DNA of 64,000 bases from Muricea muricata (GCA_963855995.1 OY979716.1:37721624-37785623), one strand, 5' to 3'; numbered from the stretch's first letter, positions 22,606 to 34,084 are shown. A program made the numbers and translations. Notes: generated by a model not told the origin, from the sequence alone.

Positions 22606-23514
22606 AAATGAAGACGAAAAAGATGAAGATCAGAAAGACGAGGATGAACTACTTAATTTAACGAATAAGAAGAAAAAGAAAAATACCGGACGAAGATCAT
22701 TGTGGGACGCCGACTATATCGATGATATGGTTGACATTACTACAAACAGTGCAAATTTTAAGCGAAAGCTCATTTTTACCAATAACAAGAAGGGCGACAA
22801 ATGGTGAAGTTTATAAGCTTGTCTTGAAAGAGCTTATCAAACGGCACTCCTTTCCCTTTACCATACAACAAATGTGAAACAAATTCAAGTGGTGTGTTAG
22901 CATGTGCAAGACAGTGGCTTTAACCATACAAACAGCCACAGGCATTAAAAGATTTGTAGAGGATAAAGGTTTCAGCAAGTGGTTTGAGCTCCTTTTTCCA
23001 TTGATCAAGAGCAGGAATTCTTGCCAGCCAGAACCAGCAATTGAACCATCAACAAGCAGGCCAAGCAGTTCAGCCTCATATTCTAGTGGAAGTAGCAGAA
23101 CAGCTTCAAGCAAACCATCAGACGAGGTTGAAAATGAGGAAGAGAAGGAAGAAGAGGGAGCCAAAGCCAATTTATTTGTTCCAATTAGAAAAAAACACCA
23201 ACAATAAATCAGAAACCATTGGAAAAATGTTAAAAATAATGGAAACAATAGTTGAAAATGGTCCAAAAAAAGATCTTTAAAGTTCATGAAAGATGATGCA
23301 GAGAGGTAGCGAAACTGAACTGGAACTTTTGAGACAGTGCAAGGTCAACAACCACCTATTCCCCAAGCCTCACAACAAGCAATGCAGCAATTTGTGCAGC
23401 AGCACCAATATTATCAAGGTCCACCACAACAATGCTGGGGACTCCCCAAACCACTCTGGAAAGAAACATGACACGCCATGCACCTGCTTTTCATGAAGCA
23501 GGAAAAACATATAC
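22606..23514 (+). pseudogene. Harbinger partner protein, Myb/MADF-like DNA-binding gene
   Basis: The plus strand reads GRRSLWDADYIDDMVDI, then a frame change, then CKTVALTIQTATGIKRFVED and GFSKWFELLFPLI. This matches the trihelix/Myb-like accessory protein of animal Harbinger elements (W...D...F..K followed by C...A.TIKTATGIK.F), which helps the transposase reach the nucleus and bind the element ends. An acidic, Ser-rich tail follows (EVENEEEKEEEGAK). The N-terminus is cut off by the junction with the BEL fragment, and at least one frame change lies near 22,805. Confidence 0.65.
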
Positions 23515-23659
23515 AAAACTTTGAGTGAATGTTATAATGGTTTATATTACTGCATATTTTCAGTGCTTGTTTTTAGTCTGTAAGTTGCATTTTTCATGAA
23601 AAATGACATTCGATTCTAAAATGAGTAATTACAGTTATAACAAAGATTTAGTACTTTAA

Positions 23660-24177
23660 AGGGAAATGGCAACAAATTTTTTTATCGTCTCATTTAAAAG
23701 AGACTCCAAAACAATATATGGAAGTCTATTACAGAGTTTTCATATCTGCCTTATTTCGTGAAATATTTTCATTTGAAATCTTTAGTTGTCCGCCATCTTG
23801 GATATTTGTGGATATGCATGATACGTCACAACTGGGGTCACGCAATTTTTTCTTCTCACGACACAATGATTAATATGCTCCCATAACCGCATGTACGGGA
23901 AGTGTTACGGATTTCAGCACGGACTGAGAAGATTCAAAGAATATTTGATTGTTGGTAGGTATTTAGGAGCAGCTTTAAATGGCTTATCCCTGTTGTGACG
24001 TCACCAAAACATTGTTAATGAGGTTAAAAATTAATCCAAGATGGTGGACAGTCCATTGATTTAGATGAGAATATCTCCCGAAGTGAAACAGATATAAAAT
24101 TTTAGTAATAAACTTCTATATATTGTTTTAGAGTCTCTTTCAAATGAGACAATAAAATTTTTTGTTGCCATTTCCCT
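23660..24177. mobile_element. 518-bp MITE flanked by TTAA (Kolobok- or piggyBac-type)
   Basis: Both ends are inverted copies of about 80 bp beginning AGGGAAATGGCAACAAAT. TTAA flanks each end (23,656-23,659 and 24,178-24,181). TTAA duplication is shared by Kolobok and piggyBac. The A-G-G-G start and the interior motifs (CCGCCATCTTGG, TACGTCAC, ATATGCAT) resemble sequence near the THAP/Kolobok-like remnant at 4.1-4.3 kb, so Kolobok is preferred. There is no coding capacity. Confidence 0.75.
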
Positions 24178-24710
24178 TTAATGGTATCATTAATATTGTA
24201 TACATATTCAAATAAAAAGAAGAAAAAAACCTATTTTAGTTTTTCAAGTCAACCTTCTGAATGAACTTGCCTAGCAACTGCACCATGTTGCTAAACTATT
24301 AGATGACTGAACTGTAATCGCAGGCACAGATTTTTGTAACCAGAAATAAATATAATGATAAAAGGTTCTCTGACTTAGTTAAGTCAGAGAACATTTTGTT
24401 TTTAAGTTATGTCAAAAACCAAGCTGGCCATCTGTATGTATAACTAAACATATATAAAACAGGCCTAATGTTTCTTAAGCTAAATTTTTAGGAATGTCAG
24501 ATGGTAAGTGCAAACTGTGGACAGGTTGTCATAACCTAACTGCCCTTGGACTCTAAACTGTATAGAAATTACAATTGTTAAATTTCAAGTGTTTTTGTTG
24601 TTTTTTTTTATTTACCTTAAAACCCAATGTTCTACATAAAGTGCATTTATTTTTTTTAACCAAATACAACTTCATTACTATATTTACATGAGTAGGCAAT
24701 GTTAAAAATG

Positions 24711-25555
24711 TCAGCTTACTCCATGTCCTTGTTTTTCCTTCCAAACGTTTTCTTTTAATGCTTCCCGGACTTTGCTAGCCTGGACAGAGGTATCTTTGAC
24801 TTTTGGGCAGCTACGCATGTTTAACAGTTCACAGACAGTTTTCCTATTTCTGCATTCCTCTGTGTTATTGATCAGATCTAACTGCATTGGAAAAGCTTCA
24901 TCATACTCAATACAAATATTGTGAAGCACAATACATGCCAGTGTTATTGCTTTCATCGTATCTTCATTGCATTCAGTTTTTCTGTACAATACTCTAAACC
25001 TCCATTTTAATTGACCGTATGCACATTCAGTGACCATCCTTGCACGAGACAAACGGTATTTAAAACACGTTTCTTCTGGAGTGAGAATTGTACAGGTATA
25101 AGGTTTCATTAACCATGTAGAAAATGGAAAAGCAGAATCTGCAACCACAAGTGGGCCAATCTGGACTTTACCAATCTTTTTTGAAATTGCAGGAATTGCT
25201 TCATTTTCATTAATGTCTTTCCACAGTTGGGTGGCTTGCAAAATCATGGAGTCATGAGTATTTCCTGGAAAACCAGCACTCGCCCATACAAAACGATATT
25301 TTGCATCTATCATACCATTAGCACAATAGAATAAAAATTCTTAAAGCTATGATACTTGTTTGCAGCTTCACCACCACCAGCCGGACATTTTACAGGAATG
25401 TGGCAGCCATCAAGTGCTGACCAACAGCAAGGAAATTGCCATCTTTCCTATATATCTATAATTTTTTCCTTCACCTGTTCTTCTGATGTGGGAAAATGGA
25501 CAGAAACAAAAGACGACCAAAGGCTATGAACAATTGCCTCGCAAACAAATAAAAA
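24711..25555 (-). pseudogene. PIF/Harbinger DDE transposase
   Basis: The minus strand encodes a DDE_4-type nuclease. The first catalytic Asp lies in SALDGCHIPVKCPAGG (near 25,410), the second in VVADSAFPFSTWL (near 25,130), and the Glu in VTECAYGQLKWRFRVL (near 25,030). CIVLHNICIEYDEAF, the usual C-terminal helix, follows. There are two lesions: an in-frame TAG between the DI and ERW residues upstream of the first motif (near 25,450), and a one-base frame change just after NFYSIVLM (near 25,313). The N-terminal helix-turn-helix region is missing. All three catalytic residues survive, so decay is moderate. Confidence 0.85.
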
Positions 25556-25559
25556 TATC

Positions 25560-25997
25560 ACAAAGCCGGTCATATTGAAGAATCTTTGCAAATACAGATA
25601 ATTCCTTGATATTTATATAGGTATATGCCAACATTCTCAAAAAGCTGACATTTCCCATGTTTTTATACCAATTTTTGTTTAAATGTATGATGGTTTTAAA
25701 TGAACCCTTTGATCAAAACAATACAAACATTCATGTACTCGCATGAAACCCCCTGCCAAGAGACTTGGACTAGTACAATAATTGCAAATAACACAACGTT
25801 TCCTCAACAAAATGGCAGAAGTTTAAGTGAAAAGTATTGATTTTTAATCGTAAATTACAAAAAAAAAACTGCAGGTTTTTAGAAAAGGCAACATGAAAAT
25901 TAGGACATGAAAAAATCTATAGATTCATAAAGAAAAAAATTAGATGTAAACCAATGGCAGCAAAGCTGAACGCAAATCGGCCACAGATTACGGCCTA
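25560..25997 (-). repeat. Right terminal inverted repeat of the Harbinger element
   Basis: This is the inverted partner of 18,522-18,968. Its inner edge coincides with the upstream end of the recognisable transposase reading frame, so any N-terminal exon must lie in or across the repeat or has been lost. Confidence 0.75.
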
Positions 25998-26009
25998 TAG
26001 GTACAACAG

Positions 26010-26940
26010 AACTTCTTGTCTAATAATCAATAAATTTTACAACTTCCTTTGTATGAATAAGAGTGGCACGGATTAATTTTTTGCATCATGTTTCGAAAAG
26101 CACCTTTTCCAGAACGCAAAATTTCCATCCTAAAAATCATTTTCTATTTACATACTCTATACCCAATATTAATAGTAAATGTTTGACAATTTAACTCATT
26201 GAGCTGTAATGCATCTAAGTGCACTTCATTTTGCTTGAATTGTGCAACTGCATATGAAAGACTATACAAAAAATGTTTGATATCCAATCTGACTTGTTTT
26301 TAGCAACATGTAAATAAAGTAATGTTTGTAATTATTGTACCAGCCGAGTAGATTGGTCATTATTGTTATTTAACGAAGCTTTTCACATCCATTGACTCAA
26401 TCCAGTATTGAACCATGGTGTGTGTGTGCATCGAAAGAACTAACAATTTGCTGTTCGTTTAGTTTAATTACATAGTTAATGATGTTATCAAACATTAAAA
26501 GAACGTAGCTTATAAATAGTTTGCTTTTTTAAAATAGGTGGCATTCTTCTGTCAAAATGTTAAGAATAAAAATCTTTACCATTTTTGGAGTGTCTATTGT
26601 TTTGTGCTTTAGCAACATATTTATTTCTGTTATAAATCTAGCTTGTCAGAAGATGAAGAAATTTTGCTTTACCTTCTGTTACTGCAAAGAAGACAAAGAT
26701 GCTTAAGAGGCGGCTAATCATAAGACGTGGGTAAAATCTTGGGTTTCACGCCGCCAAGCACAAGGGGCATGTTCAAATATTGTTTGTAAATTAAATTGCA
26801 AAGATCCCGAAAAGTTGAGACAATATAACTAATTGGACAGAGTATCTTTTCAAGAAATTTTAACATTGATATGATTATTAATCGTAAAGAAAAGTCAACT
26901 GTATTGTGCTTTAAAGCCCATCAAACGACTCAATGAAGTA
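26010..26940. other. AT-rich DNA without recognised genes
   Basis: I see no family motif or terminal repeat between the Harbinger right end and the start of the hAT element at about 26,943. Confidence 0.4.
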
Positions 26941-27457
26941 ATCAGTGGCGTAGCTAGCGGTCCCGCTACTCCCGCCGGGCGGGAGTAAAAATTTCTCAAA
27001 AAAAATTATTTATACTGAAATCTGAATAACAGCTTTGCTGATATCAAAAATGAAATATTGATTGTAGTAATTCTGCTATTCTGGGTGCTATTTATGTTTT
27101 TCGCAACAATTTCCAGGTTCTTATGCAATTTTTTAGTCTGCTTAATGTTTCCTAGCAACTGAAACTTGGTATTACCTAATTTTCACGCTTCTAGAACTTG
27201 TGTGGCTCGTGTTTTCTAATTGCATAATGCGTATCCTGCTCAAATTTAGAGGGCGGAATATGCCATACAATCTTATAGATGAAAGCTTTTAGAAAGCTGA
27301 TTTCTGGTTGGATGATCAGCGCAGAGCATGCTCCAAACGGCTGTTTTTTACACCAAAGTCCTGCTATTTCAAATGAGTGGAGCTTGTTAATATTCAACCT
27401 TTTTGTGCGAGGCTTTCTGGGTGAGTAGGCAAAAGCTCAACAAATCTAGGTCATTAT

Positions 27458-27950
27458 CAGGGTTGGTAGGTCCTGCGCATGCTTGGAGCCAAATAGCTAT
27501 GCAAAAAGAGGCCAAAATCTACCAAAAGAGGCCAAACTACAATTTTTCTAACGCAGCCAAATAAATGCTAAAAAGCCCAAATTTATCGCAAACTCATTCC
27601 TAATAGTTTTGGGTATTTACACTGTTCAGCTTTTCTTTTACAACCAGTGCGATGTCTAGTGTACTGCGTAGCACAACTAATTTATTCCATGAATACTAAA
27701 TAATCCTCATATACTAAAAGTCCTCATGAATATTAAATGCCTTTAATATCACAATTACTATACCTACATTATTATGACGATTAAACATATATAATCAAAC
27801 TAAGATTGAAACATTTTCCGAGCATTACTTTGAAATAGAAAGAGGCCAAAAAGTAGCCAAAAAGACAAACTTTTTTTTTGAGGCCAAGCACGAAAAAAAG
27901 AAGCCAAAATCGAGTTATTTGGCCTCTAATAGGCCAAACTACCAACCCTG
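27458..27950. mobile_element. 493-bp hAT MITE with 8-bp target duplication
   Basis: The terminal inverted repeats CAGGGTTGGTAG / CTACCAACCCTG are perfect. The octamer GTCATTAT occurs on both sides (27,450-27,457 and 27,951-27,958). Both features are classic for hAT. The interior repeats AGAGGCCAAA-like words near both ends, which may be subterminal transposase-binding sites. It has no coding capacity and is inserted in the 5' region of the larger hAT element. Confidence 0.85.
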
Positions 27951-27990
27951 GTCATTATCATATTTGATATTATCATTGTAATTTTATTCA

Positions 27991-28967
27991 ATGGCTTCAA
28001 CAAGCATGACGAATCCAGTCACTGTCGAGACCGATGTTGTAAGTGCTTTATTGATAAAGCCCTTTTCTGTTCGATCAATTGCCGAACAAAATGTTATAGT
28101 TAAAAAATGACCGACCCCAAATTTAACCATCAAGAATAGGGGGAGATCATTTCAGAAGGAGTGGTATTGTAAGAAGGATTGGCTCTGTAGCTGCTCTGCA
28201 TTGGAAAAGTTGTTCTGTTGGCCTTGTCTTTTGTTCTCTCCTGGTACGTCACCAATGTGGACGAAGAATGGATACAACGACATGCGGAGTTTAATGTCAA
28301 ATGGCAAAAAGCATGAGAAAGGTAAGTCGCACTTATCTGCTTTTAAAACATGGAAAACGTATGGGGCAAATGTTCGGGTGGATTCCCTCCCTTCTTTCAC
28401 AAGCTAGAAGAGATGAAATTCAGCGTCATAATGAAGAGGTAAGGCAAAACCGTGAAATTTTAAAAACAGTTACTGAAGCTGTGTTGTATTTGTCCAAACA
28501 AGAGTTGGCTTTTAGGGGTCACGACGAATCAGAAGACAGCCTGAATAAAGGAAATTATAGAGAGTTACTTGAGTTTTTTGCCAAGTTTGATTCTGTATTT
28601 GAACGGCAGTTGCATGGTAGATTAGCTGAATCTGAACAGGGTAGGGATGGGCATTTTACTGGGGTCTCTCCTGATATTCAAAATGATTTAATCAGTTGCC
28701 TTGATTATTGATGATGAAATCATGAAGGAAATAACTGATTGTAGCTTTTTGAGTGTCCAGGTTGATGAGACATCTGATGTTTCAACCAAAGAACAGGTAA
28801 GTGTGATTGCCTGTTTAGATAAAGGTAGTGAGATTTTTGAAAGACAATTGGGATTTGTGGATGTAAGTATGAATAGAAATGCAGCTGCAATCTCCCAGGT
28901 TGTCAAGGATAAACTAGGTCAGTATTCTAACATCAAGGACAAACTTATTCACTGGGGTGGGGATTAG
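27991..28967 (+). pseudogene. hAT transposase (DUF4371 / ZMYM1-like), truncated
   Basis: From ATG (MASTSMTNPVTVETD) the plus strand reads a TTF-type zinc-finger region (WYCKKDW; KLFCWPCLLFS; KKHEKGKSHLSAFKTW). Then come NREILKTVTEAVLYLSKQELAFRGH and, after another frame change, LSVQVDETSDVSTKEQVSV, which holds the first Asp of the catalytic RNase-H fold. Stops and frame changes occur near 28,107, 28,150, 28,400 and 28,710. The rest of the catalytic domain and the dimerisation region are absent because the gene is cut at the BEL boundary. Confidence 0.75.
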
Positions 28968-29017
28968 TTATTTATTTTATTTTATTTAACAGATTTATCG
29001 GGAAAACCCAATGGTAG

Positions 29018-29105
29018 GAATGTACTGGGATGCAGTCTTTTACCATACAATGTGAATATTCAACCACAATGTCAACCTATTACAAATCTGAAAACATGTT
29101 TCAAC
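29018..29105 (-). repeat. Putative BEL 3' LTR segment
   Basis: It matches 33,351-33,436 almost exactly (TGTACTGGGATGCAGTC, then TTTTACCATACAATGTGA, then CAACCTATTACAAATCT). Farther inward similarity fades. The LTR may extend to about 29,285, where a pyrimidine-rich tract begins. Confidence 0.6.
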
Positions 29106-29524
29106 ACGACATATAATAACGACTTTATTTAAACCTTAAAACGTTTACTTGCATAAACTTCCTTTACTAGTAAATTTTAGAAAGGTTTATAACTTGCAAT
29201 AGTCGATAACATACATAAAACTCGTCTAAATATCGCTAAAATATGGATCGGTAAAACACTGTTTCAGGATACGGCTGTAATGGCCGCTCTCTTTCGTCTC
29301 TCCCTCACGTAATATTGTCCCTCGCGCGATCGCTCAAGACGTCCACACAGAATCATATTATACTAATACACCGGGAGGGGGAGGGTCGAAGCGATCGCAT
29401 TAAACAAATGTCAGTATTTATCAACAGCCAACAACAGTTCATGCAATCGCATGCACAGTTTCTTCATTTACCTTTTTCAAGTTTTTCTTCATATTCCACC
29501 AGTACCAAAAGGGCTAAAAACAAT

Positions 29525-30410
29525 GGACACTTCGTGATACGACCACTTCTTCTCCCGCCGTATACTCGTGATTCCTTTCACCAGCTTCATAATTCTTGTA
29601 CTCAACCAACTCACTTTGCACTTTACCATCTTTACTGGGACGAACATCTTGGATTATTCAGAGGTGGTAATCTCCCTTTAGCGAAGTCTTGTCGGCTATC
29701 AGGACGACATCTCCGGGTCTCACGCTGCGACTGGATGTGGTCCTCTTGTAACTGGTCACCAACATTGGTGCACATAATTCGATCCATTTGCTACAAAATT
29801 CTTTCATGAATGCTTGTACCAGATGATAGCAATTGGATATGTTCTGTCGATCAGGTTGCCAGTTTCCAGGGTTCTTGGTGCATGCACGTTCTAACAAAAG
29901 TGCATTCGGTGTTAGAACGTTCAGATAAGAATCCACACCAGGGAGTGTACTAATTGGTCGTTCCTTGAGCAGATTGGCCACTTCATAACATATCATGAGG
30001 AATTCAGGTACAGAAAGGCGACTTTTGTGCACGGCAAAATGAATTGCTCTTTTGGCGACTTTGACCATTGACTCAACTTTGCCTTGATTCCATGGACTAT
30101 CAGCGGGTCTGAATAACCATATCAGTCCCTTCTGTGCACCGTCCTTATGCATTAACCCCTCACGAATTCTTCCATAATCAACTAAGGAAGGACTAACTGT
30201 TGCTGTGGATGCACTGTGTAACTTCTTTTCGCCAGGAAGACACTCTTCCTTCTGGAATCCAAACTTTAGACCCCATTCCTCTACCAGCTGGTAAAGAATT
30301 GCTGGACCATTCCACCACTCGGATTCTTCATCAATATCTTGCGGTGATCGTCCTTTTGTCAACCAGTCTGCTATATTGCCCTTGCCAGATATCCATGCCC
30401 AGCAACTCAT
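29525..30410 (-). pseudogene. BEL pol 3' part: RNase H tail joined to integrase C-terminal half
   Basis: The minus-strand stretch begins with the end of RNase H (WISGKGNIADWLTKGRSP). It then passes directly into the last third of the integrase core (FRPADSPWNQGKVESMVK, holding the catalytic Glu) and into the BEL-specific C-terminal domain (RSVRPGDVVLIADKTSLKGD). The integrase zinc finger and the segments with both catalytic Asp residues are absent. The frame runs across the junction without a stop, so this is an in-frame internal deletion. After about 29,658 the last part continues after a stop (IQDVRPSKDGK...SELVEYKN). Confidence 0.75.
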
Positions 30411-30766
30411 ATCTCCATCAGTGGCAGCTTGTATTTCTCCTAATCAAACGCCCTCGTATACGTTGAATCTTGTGCTTGTTTTGTTTATCATGTGCAAGAC
30501 TGTTTTGAGTTAACAATCTGCAGGACACGCTTGAACTGAAATTTCGCCTCTTGCTCTATAACTTTTCTTTCTCTCTTTGACATCCATGACACTCCATCTG
30601 CTGAGTTGATAACTTGTTCACCAGGGCTCCCGACACTTTGCCATGATTAATCGGCACCAGAACTACCGTCTCCCAGCAGCCATCGGATATACACCACAAA
30701 CCCGTAGGCGACGTCGCTGCCATCACTGAGTATCACCAACCAGGGGTCACCTACAGCGTTGGGAGG

Positions 30767-31700
30767 TCAAAGACATCGTGGCAAATTCAACTTTTCCAAC
30801 TGGAATAAGGAGATGAAGAATTTGATCCACTTTGCGCGTAGATCAACGGGAAGTTGGTCCTCCCATCCCAGATTACGGGCCAAAGTTTCTCGAAGGTATA
30901 TCTTTCCAATTAGGGTAAACGGACTCACCAATCCGAGGGGGTCATAGATATTCATCACTTGAAGAATGATCCGTTTGGTAAGTATATCAGGTAGTGCTTG
31001 GGGTAAATCAGTGAGCATCAGGTTGGGTCCATTCGTACTCCACGTCTCTTACTAAAGTTCAGAACAACCTCAAACACAATGACATCTTCTTTTGGTCCCC
31101 ACTCTACGCCCAGGACATGAAAATTTACATCAGATCCTTTCAGCAACGAACGTTCTCGCGAAAGGTTGCTTGGCTCCTGTTCCAGGTCCATGTTATTGTG
31201 CATGTCTCCACCGGAACGCGTTTTCTCTTCGCTGCTAAATTGCCAGCCCTTGAGGAAAAAACCACCTTTGCGGAGCATGTTCTCTGCGTCTTGTGCCAGT
31301 TTCAACCCAACGGCCTTGGTAGGTCGGGAATCAATTAGATCATCAGCATAGCTGGACTTTCATAACAGCTCGGCTGCTTCTGGGCTTTCATCTTCAAACA
31401 AGGTCGTTGTTTTGTAAACGGCCTCCGTGCTAATGGCTGGCGCTGGTGAGTCACCCATATTGACTTGCTCCATCACCTAGATGTCTGGCTCACGTTCGGT
31501 GTCCATGTCTCGCCATAAAAACCGATGACAGTGTTGCTCCAACAACTTTAGGTGAATGGAGTTAAACATCTTTTTCAACTCGCCAACAAAAGCAACGTAC
31601 TCTTCTCTCCAACGGAGTAAAATTCCGACCAAGTTGTTAATGTAAGCATCTGGGCCTTTGGCCAGGCATGAATTCAAGGACACTCCATGATGGCTTTGAC
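30767..31700 (-). pseudogene. BEL reverse transcriptase and connection region
   Basis: Minus-strand segments in order are SLNSCLAKGPDAYINNLVGI (RT palm/fingers), a SSYADDLIDS catalytic box near 31,345 with both Asp residues kept (YADD), LKLAQDAENMLRKGGFFLKG, and MNIYDPLGLVSPFTLIGKI of the peptidase-A17/RT-connection region. Stops and frame changes separate the pieces. The polymerase box itself is intact, unlike the fragment at 22.4 kb. Confidence 0.75.
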
Positions 31701-31705
31701 TCGAT

Positions 31706-33090
31706 TCAAACCGGTGTTGACTTTAAACGAGGATTGACCACAGCAAGGTGAGAAATATAGAACAACGGGCCATTCCACTGTTGCTCTTGAGTTGTTAATT
31801 TACGGGCTACATGACGATCCACCATATCTTTCATTTGCTCTTCATATGTCTCAGCCCTTTTTGGATCTTTCGATAAGATTTGTTCAGTGTTTTGCACGGT
31901 GGCCAAGGCATTGTTGCAGTTGTTGGGGAGACTGTTCGAGTCCACTGTCCAAGGGTAACTTGTCAGCCAACACTGATTTTTCTCATCGTATTCCAAATTT
32001 TTTTGTATCATTTTCAGCTCTTGTTCCTCTCTAAAGGAATAGGTATGCCCTACGATTGGACATTTGTTACAATCACAACCACCACATCGAGGTGACGTTT
32101 CTGTGCCTAACGCTTCGCCTCGGATAAAATTCGCTACTGGACTGTCCGTTTCTCGATCATTTGTGGACTTAATACCATGTGACAAACAATGGAACACATC
32201 AATGCTTTGATTTGGACTTTCAGCCGACGCAACTTGACGGGTGAACTTTGGGTGATCACCAATACGAGCAAAATATAGGTTTTTGTGTCGAATATCATGG
32301 ATTGTCTTTGCTAGCTTCGTGTCATAGCGTGTTTCTTCCTTGAGGTCTGGATGGGATCCTTGCTGGCAAATACCAAGTTCCCCGCTCATTATGCTTAGAT
32401 TCTCACCAGACTGTGCTTCTTCTTTCTTCGGATGAAGTCCGAAATTATCACACCCGAGTAACACATCGACGTTGAAGACTTCCTTTGTAGAGACTGCGGG
32501 TCATAATCAGGAAACAATTGAACTAACACATCAGGATCGAGTTTGCTAACAGGTCCTGTTATTCTTTCCATACCGAATGCGTTGACAGTGACTTTTTTGC
32601 CAGTTCTTGTTCGAATCGTGAATTGGTATTCACATGTGCTGTAAGACTTCTCTATATTGCCAATGTGGTTACATCGAAAGTCAACAGGCATTGATGTTGA
32701 GCTACTTGCTTGGGTTTGGGTATGGCTGACTACAGATGTTGTCATTGTACTGGAAATACTTTCTGTGTTTGTAGCAGACAGGTTATCATTTAGCAAGGTT
32801 ACAGCTACTTTAGGATTCTGTTTTGACCACAAACACAAATTAGCATTTCTTAAAGTATTGTAAGCCGACTCAATGATTACCTCTACATCATCTTGTAGCT
32901 GGGTATATTGTATTACAATTAGTCTAGCTACTTTATCACAAATCTCATCCAATAGCTTTTCCATATCACCCCTGTCCATATGCAAGCTATCATTTTTGGG
33001 AGTCGCTTTTGATAAATTGTCCTCAACGGCAGAGATGATAATTTTCAATCTGCTCATGTCTCTTTTTATGACTATTGTTAGAGGAGCCAT
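31706..33090 (-). pseudogene. BEL gag, protease and start of RT
   Basis: The stretch 33,090-32,395 holds a gag-like segment, then a Ser/Thr-rich linker and the region of the retropepsin-like domain (TVNAFGMERITGPV). The overlapping frame 32,464-31,706 starts with LLGCDNFGLHPKKE, the end of the DUF1758-type aspartic protease. It continues with a zinc-like CGGCDCNKCPIVGH and the N-terminal RT extension (NQCWLTSYPWTVD; DRHVARKLTTQEQQWNGP). A frame change near 32,460 separates them. Confidence 0.65.
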
Positions 33091-33124
33091 GTCACATTTT
33101 GCTGAGATTTGTCATTCTCACACT

Positions 33125-33316
33125 TTAATTGAATGTAAACATCTCTTGCTTCTTCATAAGTTTGTTTAACGTTCGTATTGTAGATTTTAGGTCATCTCCG
33201 TTGACCACCCAGTGTTCGGCAAACTTTTCATCTGTAACTAATAATTCATACTCTTCACTAGTTACACAAAAATCATCGTATACATTTTCTACCGGCCAAT
33301 ACACCTGCAAATACAC
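33125..33316 (-). pseudogene. BEL gag N-terminal piece
   Basis: A 63-codon minus-strand frame (VYWPVENVYDDFCVTSEEYE) lies between the putative 5' LTR and the long gag/protease frame in the same orientation. Its acidic, helical composition fits a gag N-terminus, but the family signature is weak. Confidence 0.35.
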
Positions 33317-33350
33317 AGAACTTTCGTAGATGTCTAAAACCAGTGTTTTA

Positions 33351-33436
33351 CTGTACTGGGATGCAGTCTTTTACCATACAATGTGAGTATTCAACCACAA
33401 CGTCAACCTATTACAAATCTTAAATACATATGCCAA
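33351..33436 (-). repeat. Putative BEL 5' LTR segment
   Basis: This is the direct copy of the repeat at 29,018. It lies just upstream (in minus orientation) of the gag-like frame at 33,316-33,125, in the position expected for the end of the 5' LTR. Confidence 0.6.
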
Positions 33437-33865
33437 TTGTCTGAAACACTAAAATTAGAAAATAAACTCTGACTAGTTTATGACAATCATAAAACTACAA
33501 CAAACACAACGGTTATCTTAAAATCCACCTACTGTTTCAATTTTTCAAACATTGCCACAAGTATATTTTTGCACTGTAAGCTACATATATCCAGGCTATA
33601 TGACAAAAACAACTATGAGATAAGCTTAGTGCAGGTCTTATCTACATCAAAACAACAATTAAGTAAATGTAAATATGTTCGATTTAAAAAAGATGTAAAC
33701 ATTAAGATAAGCACAATATGGTGGAAGAATGACGACTTAAAAGTACTTGTTTTACAGCACGGGACCTCAAGGATTGACTGTGGCCAGCAAAGGACACAAT
33801 GTCAAGAACATTGACATCGTAAATAGTATCAATCGATTGCCTTAATCCTCTATCTCTTTATCATA

Positions 33866-34084
33866 TTATAGAGGTAAAAGTTTTAGGACCAGGGGTCGAT
33901 CTTTATACTGTACTTCACTTTTCCTTGTCTGGAGTATCCACCTAGTCAGTCTTCTTTGTATTCTTTTCAAGATGATCTTAAAGTTACTATGAGTCGGAGA
34001 CCATATTTCTATTGCATAGGAGAGTTGGGATTTATTGAGAAATAGAGCACGTTGAGCATTACGATACTTTAGTAAGGGGCACAT
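33866..34084 (-). pseudogene. LINE reverse-transcriptase C-terminal scrap
   Basis: The minus strand reads LSYAIEIWSPTHSNFK, then LKRIQRRLTRWILQTRK, then VLKLLPL. This is the thumb-region motif (Y..E.W.P......E..QRR.T..I........Y..RL..L.L..L) found at the end of many non-LTR retrotransposon RT domains. Nothing else of the element is visible, so it is a 5'-truncated remnant. Confidence 0.6.

Larger units (their letters stand above)
18522..25997. mobile_element. PIF/Harbinger DNA transposon with long terminal inverted repeats, invaded by a BEL element and a MITE
   Basis: Bases 18,522-18,968 and 25,560-25,997 are inverted copies of each other, about 440 bp long and visibly diverged. Both start TAGGCCGTAWTCTGT and end ATGACYGGCTT. 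The trinucleotide TAG flanks both ends (18,519-18,521 and 25,998-26,000), and three-base duplications are usual for PIF/Harbinger. Inside are a Myb/MADF-like gene (plus) and a DDE transposase (minus), the standard Harbinger gene pair. A truncated BEL retrotransposon (19.8-22.6 kb) is joined to the Myb gene, and a TTAA-flanked MITE lies at 23.66-24.18 kb. Stops in the transposase show the element is dead. Confidence 0.75.
26943..28970 (+). mobile_element. hAT transposon, 5' half, truncated on the right
   Basis: The left end starts CAGTGGCGTAGCTAGCGG, a terminal sequence common in hAT elements of the DUF4371 type. The coding remnant of a hAT transposase begins at about 27,991 and is lost near 28,960, just before the edge of the BEL element at 29,018, so the BEL insertion or a deletion removed the 3' half. 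A second, unrelated hAT MITE (27,458-27,950) is nested within it. The right terminus was not found. Confidence 0.6.
29018..33560 (-). mobile_element. BEL/Pao LTR retrotransposon, degenerate
   Basis: A direct repeat of about 85 bp beginning TGTACTGGGATGCAGTC occurs at 29,018 and 33,351. On the minus strand it ends CATCCCAGTACA, as expected for an LTR 3' end. The segment between holds gag, protease, RT, RNase H and partial integrase on the minus strand. A pyrimidine tract near 29,290-29,310 could be the polypurine tract for minus-strand reading. Outside the 85 bp the two putative LTRs are poorly alike, so either they have diverged or the repeat is partial. A large part of the integrase is missing. 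Confidence 0.7.
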
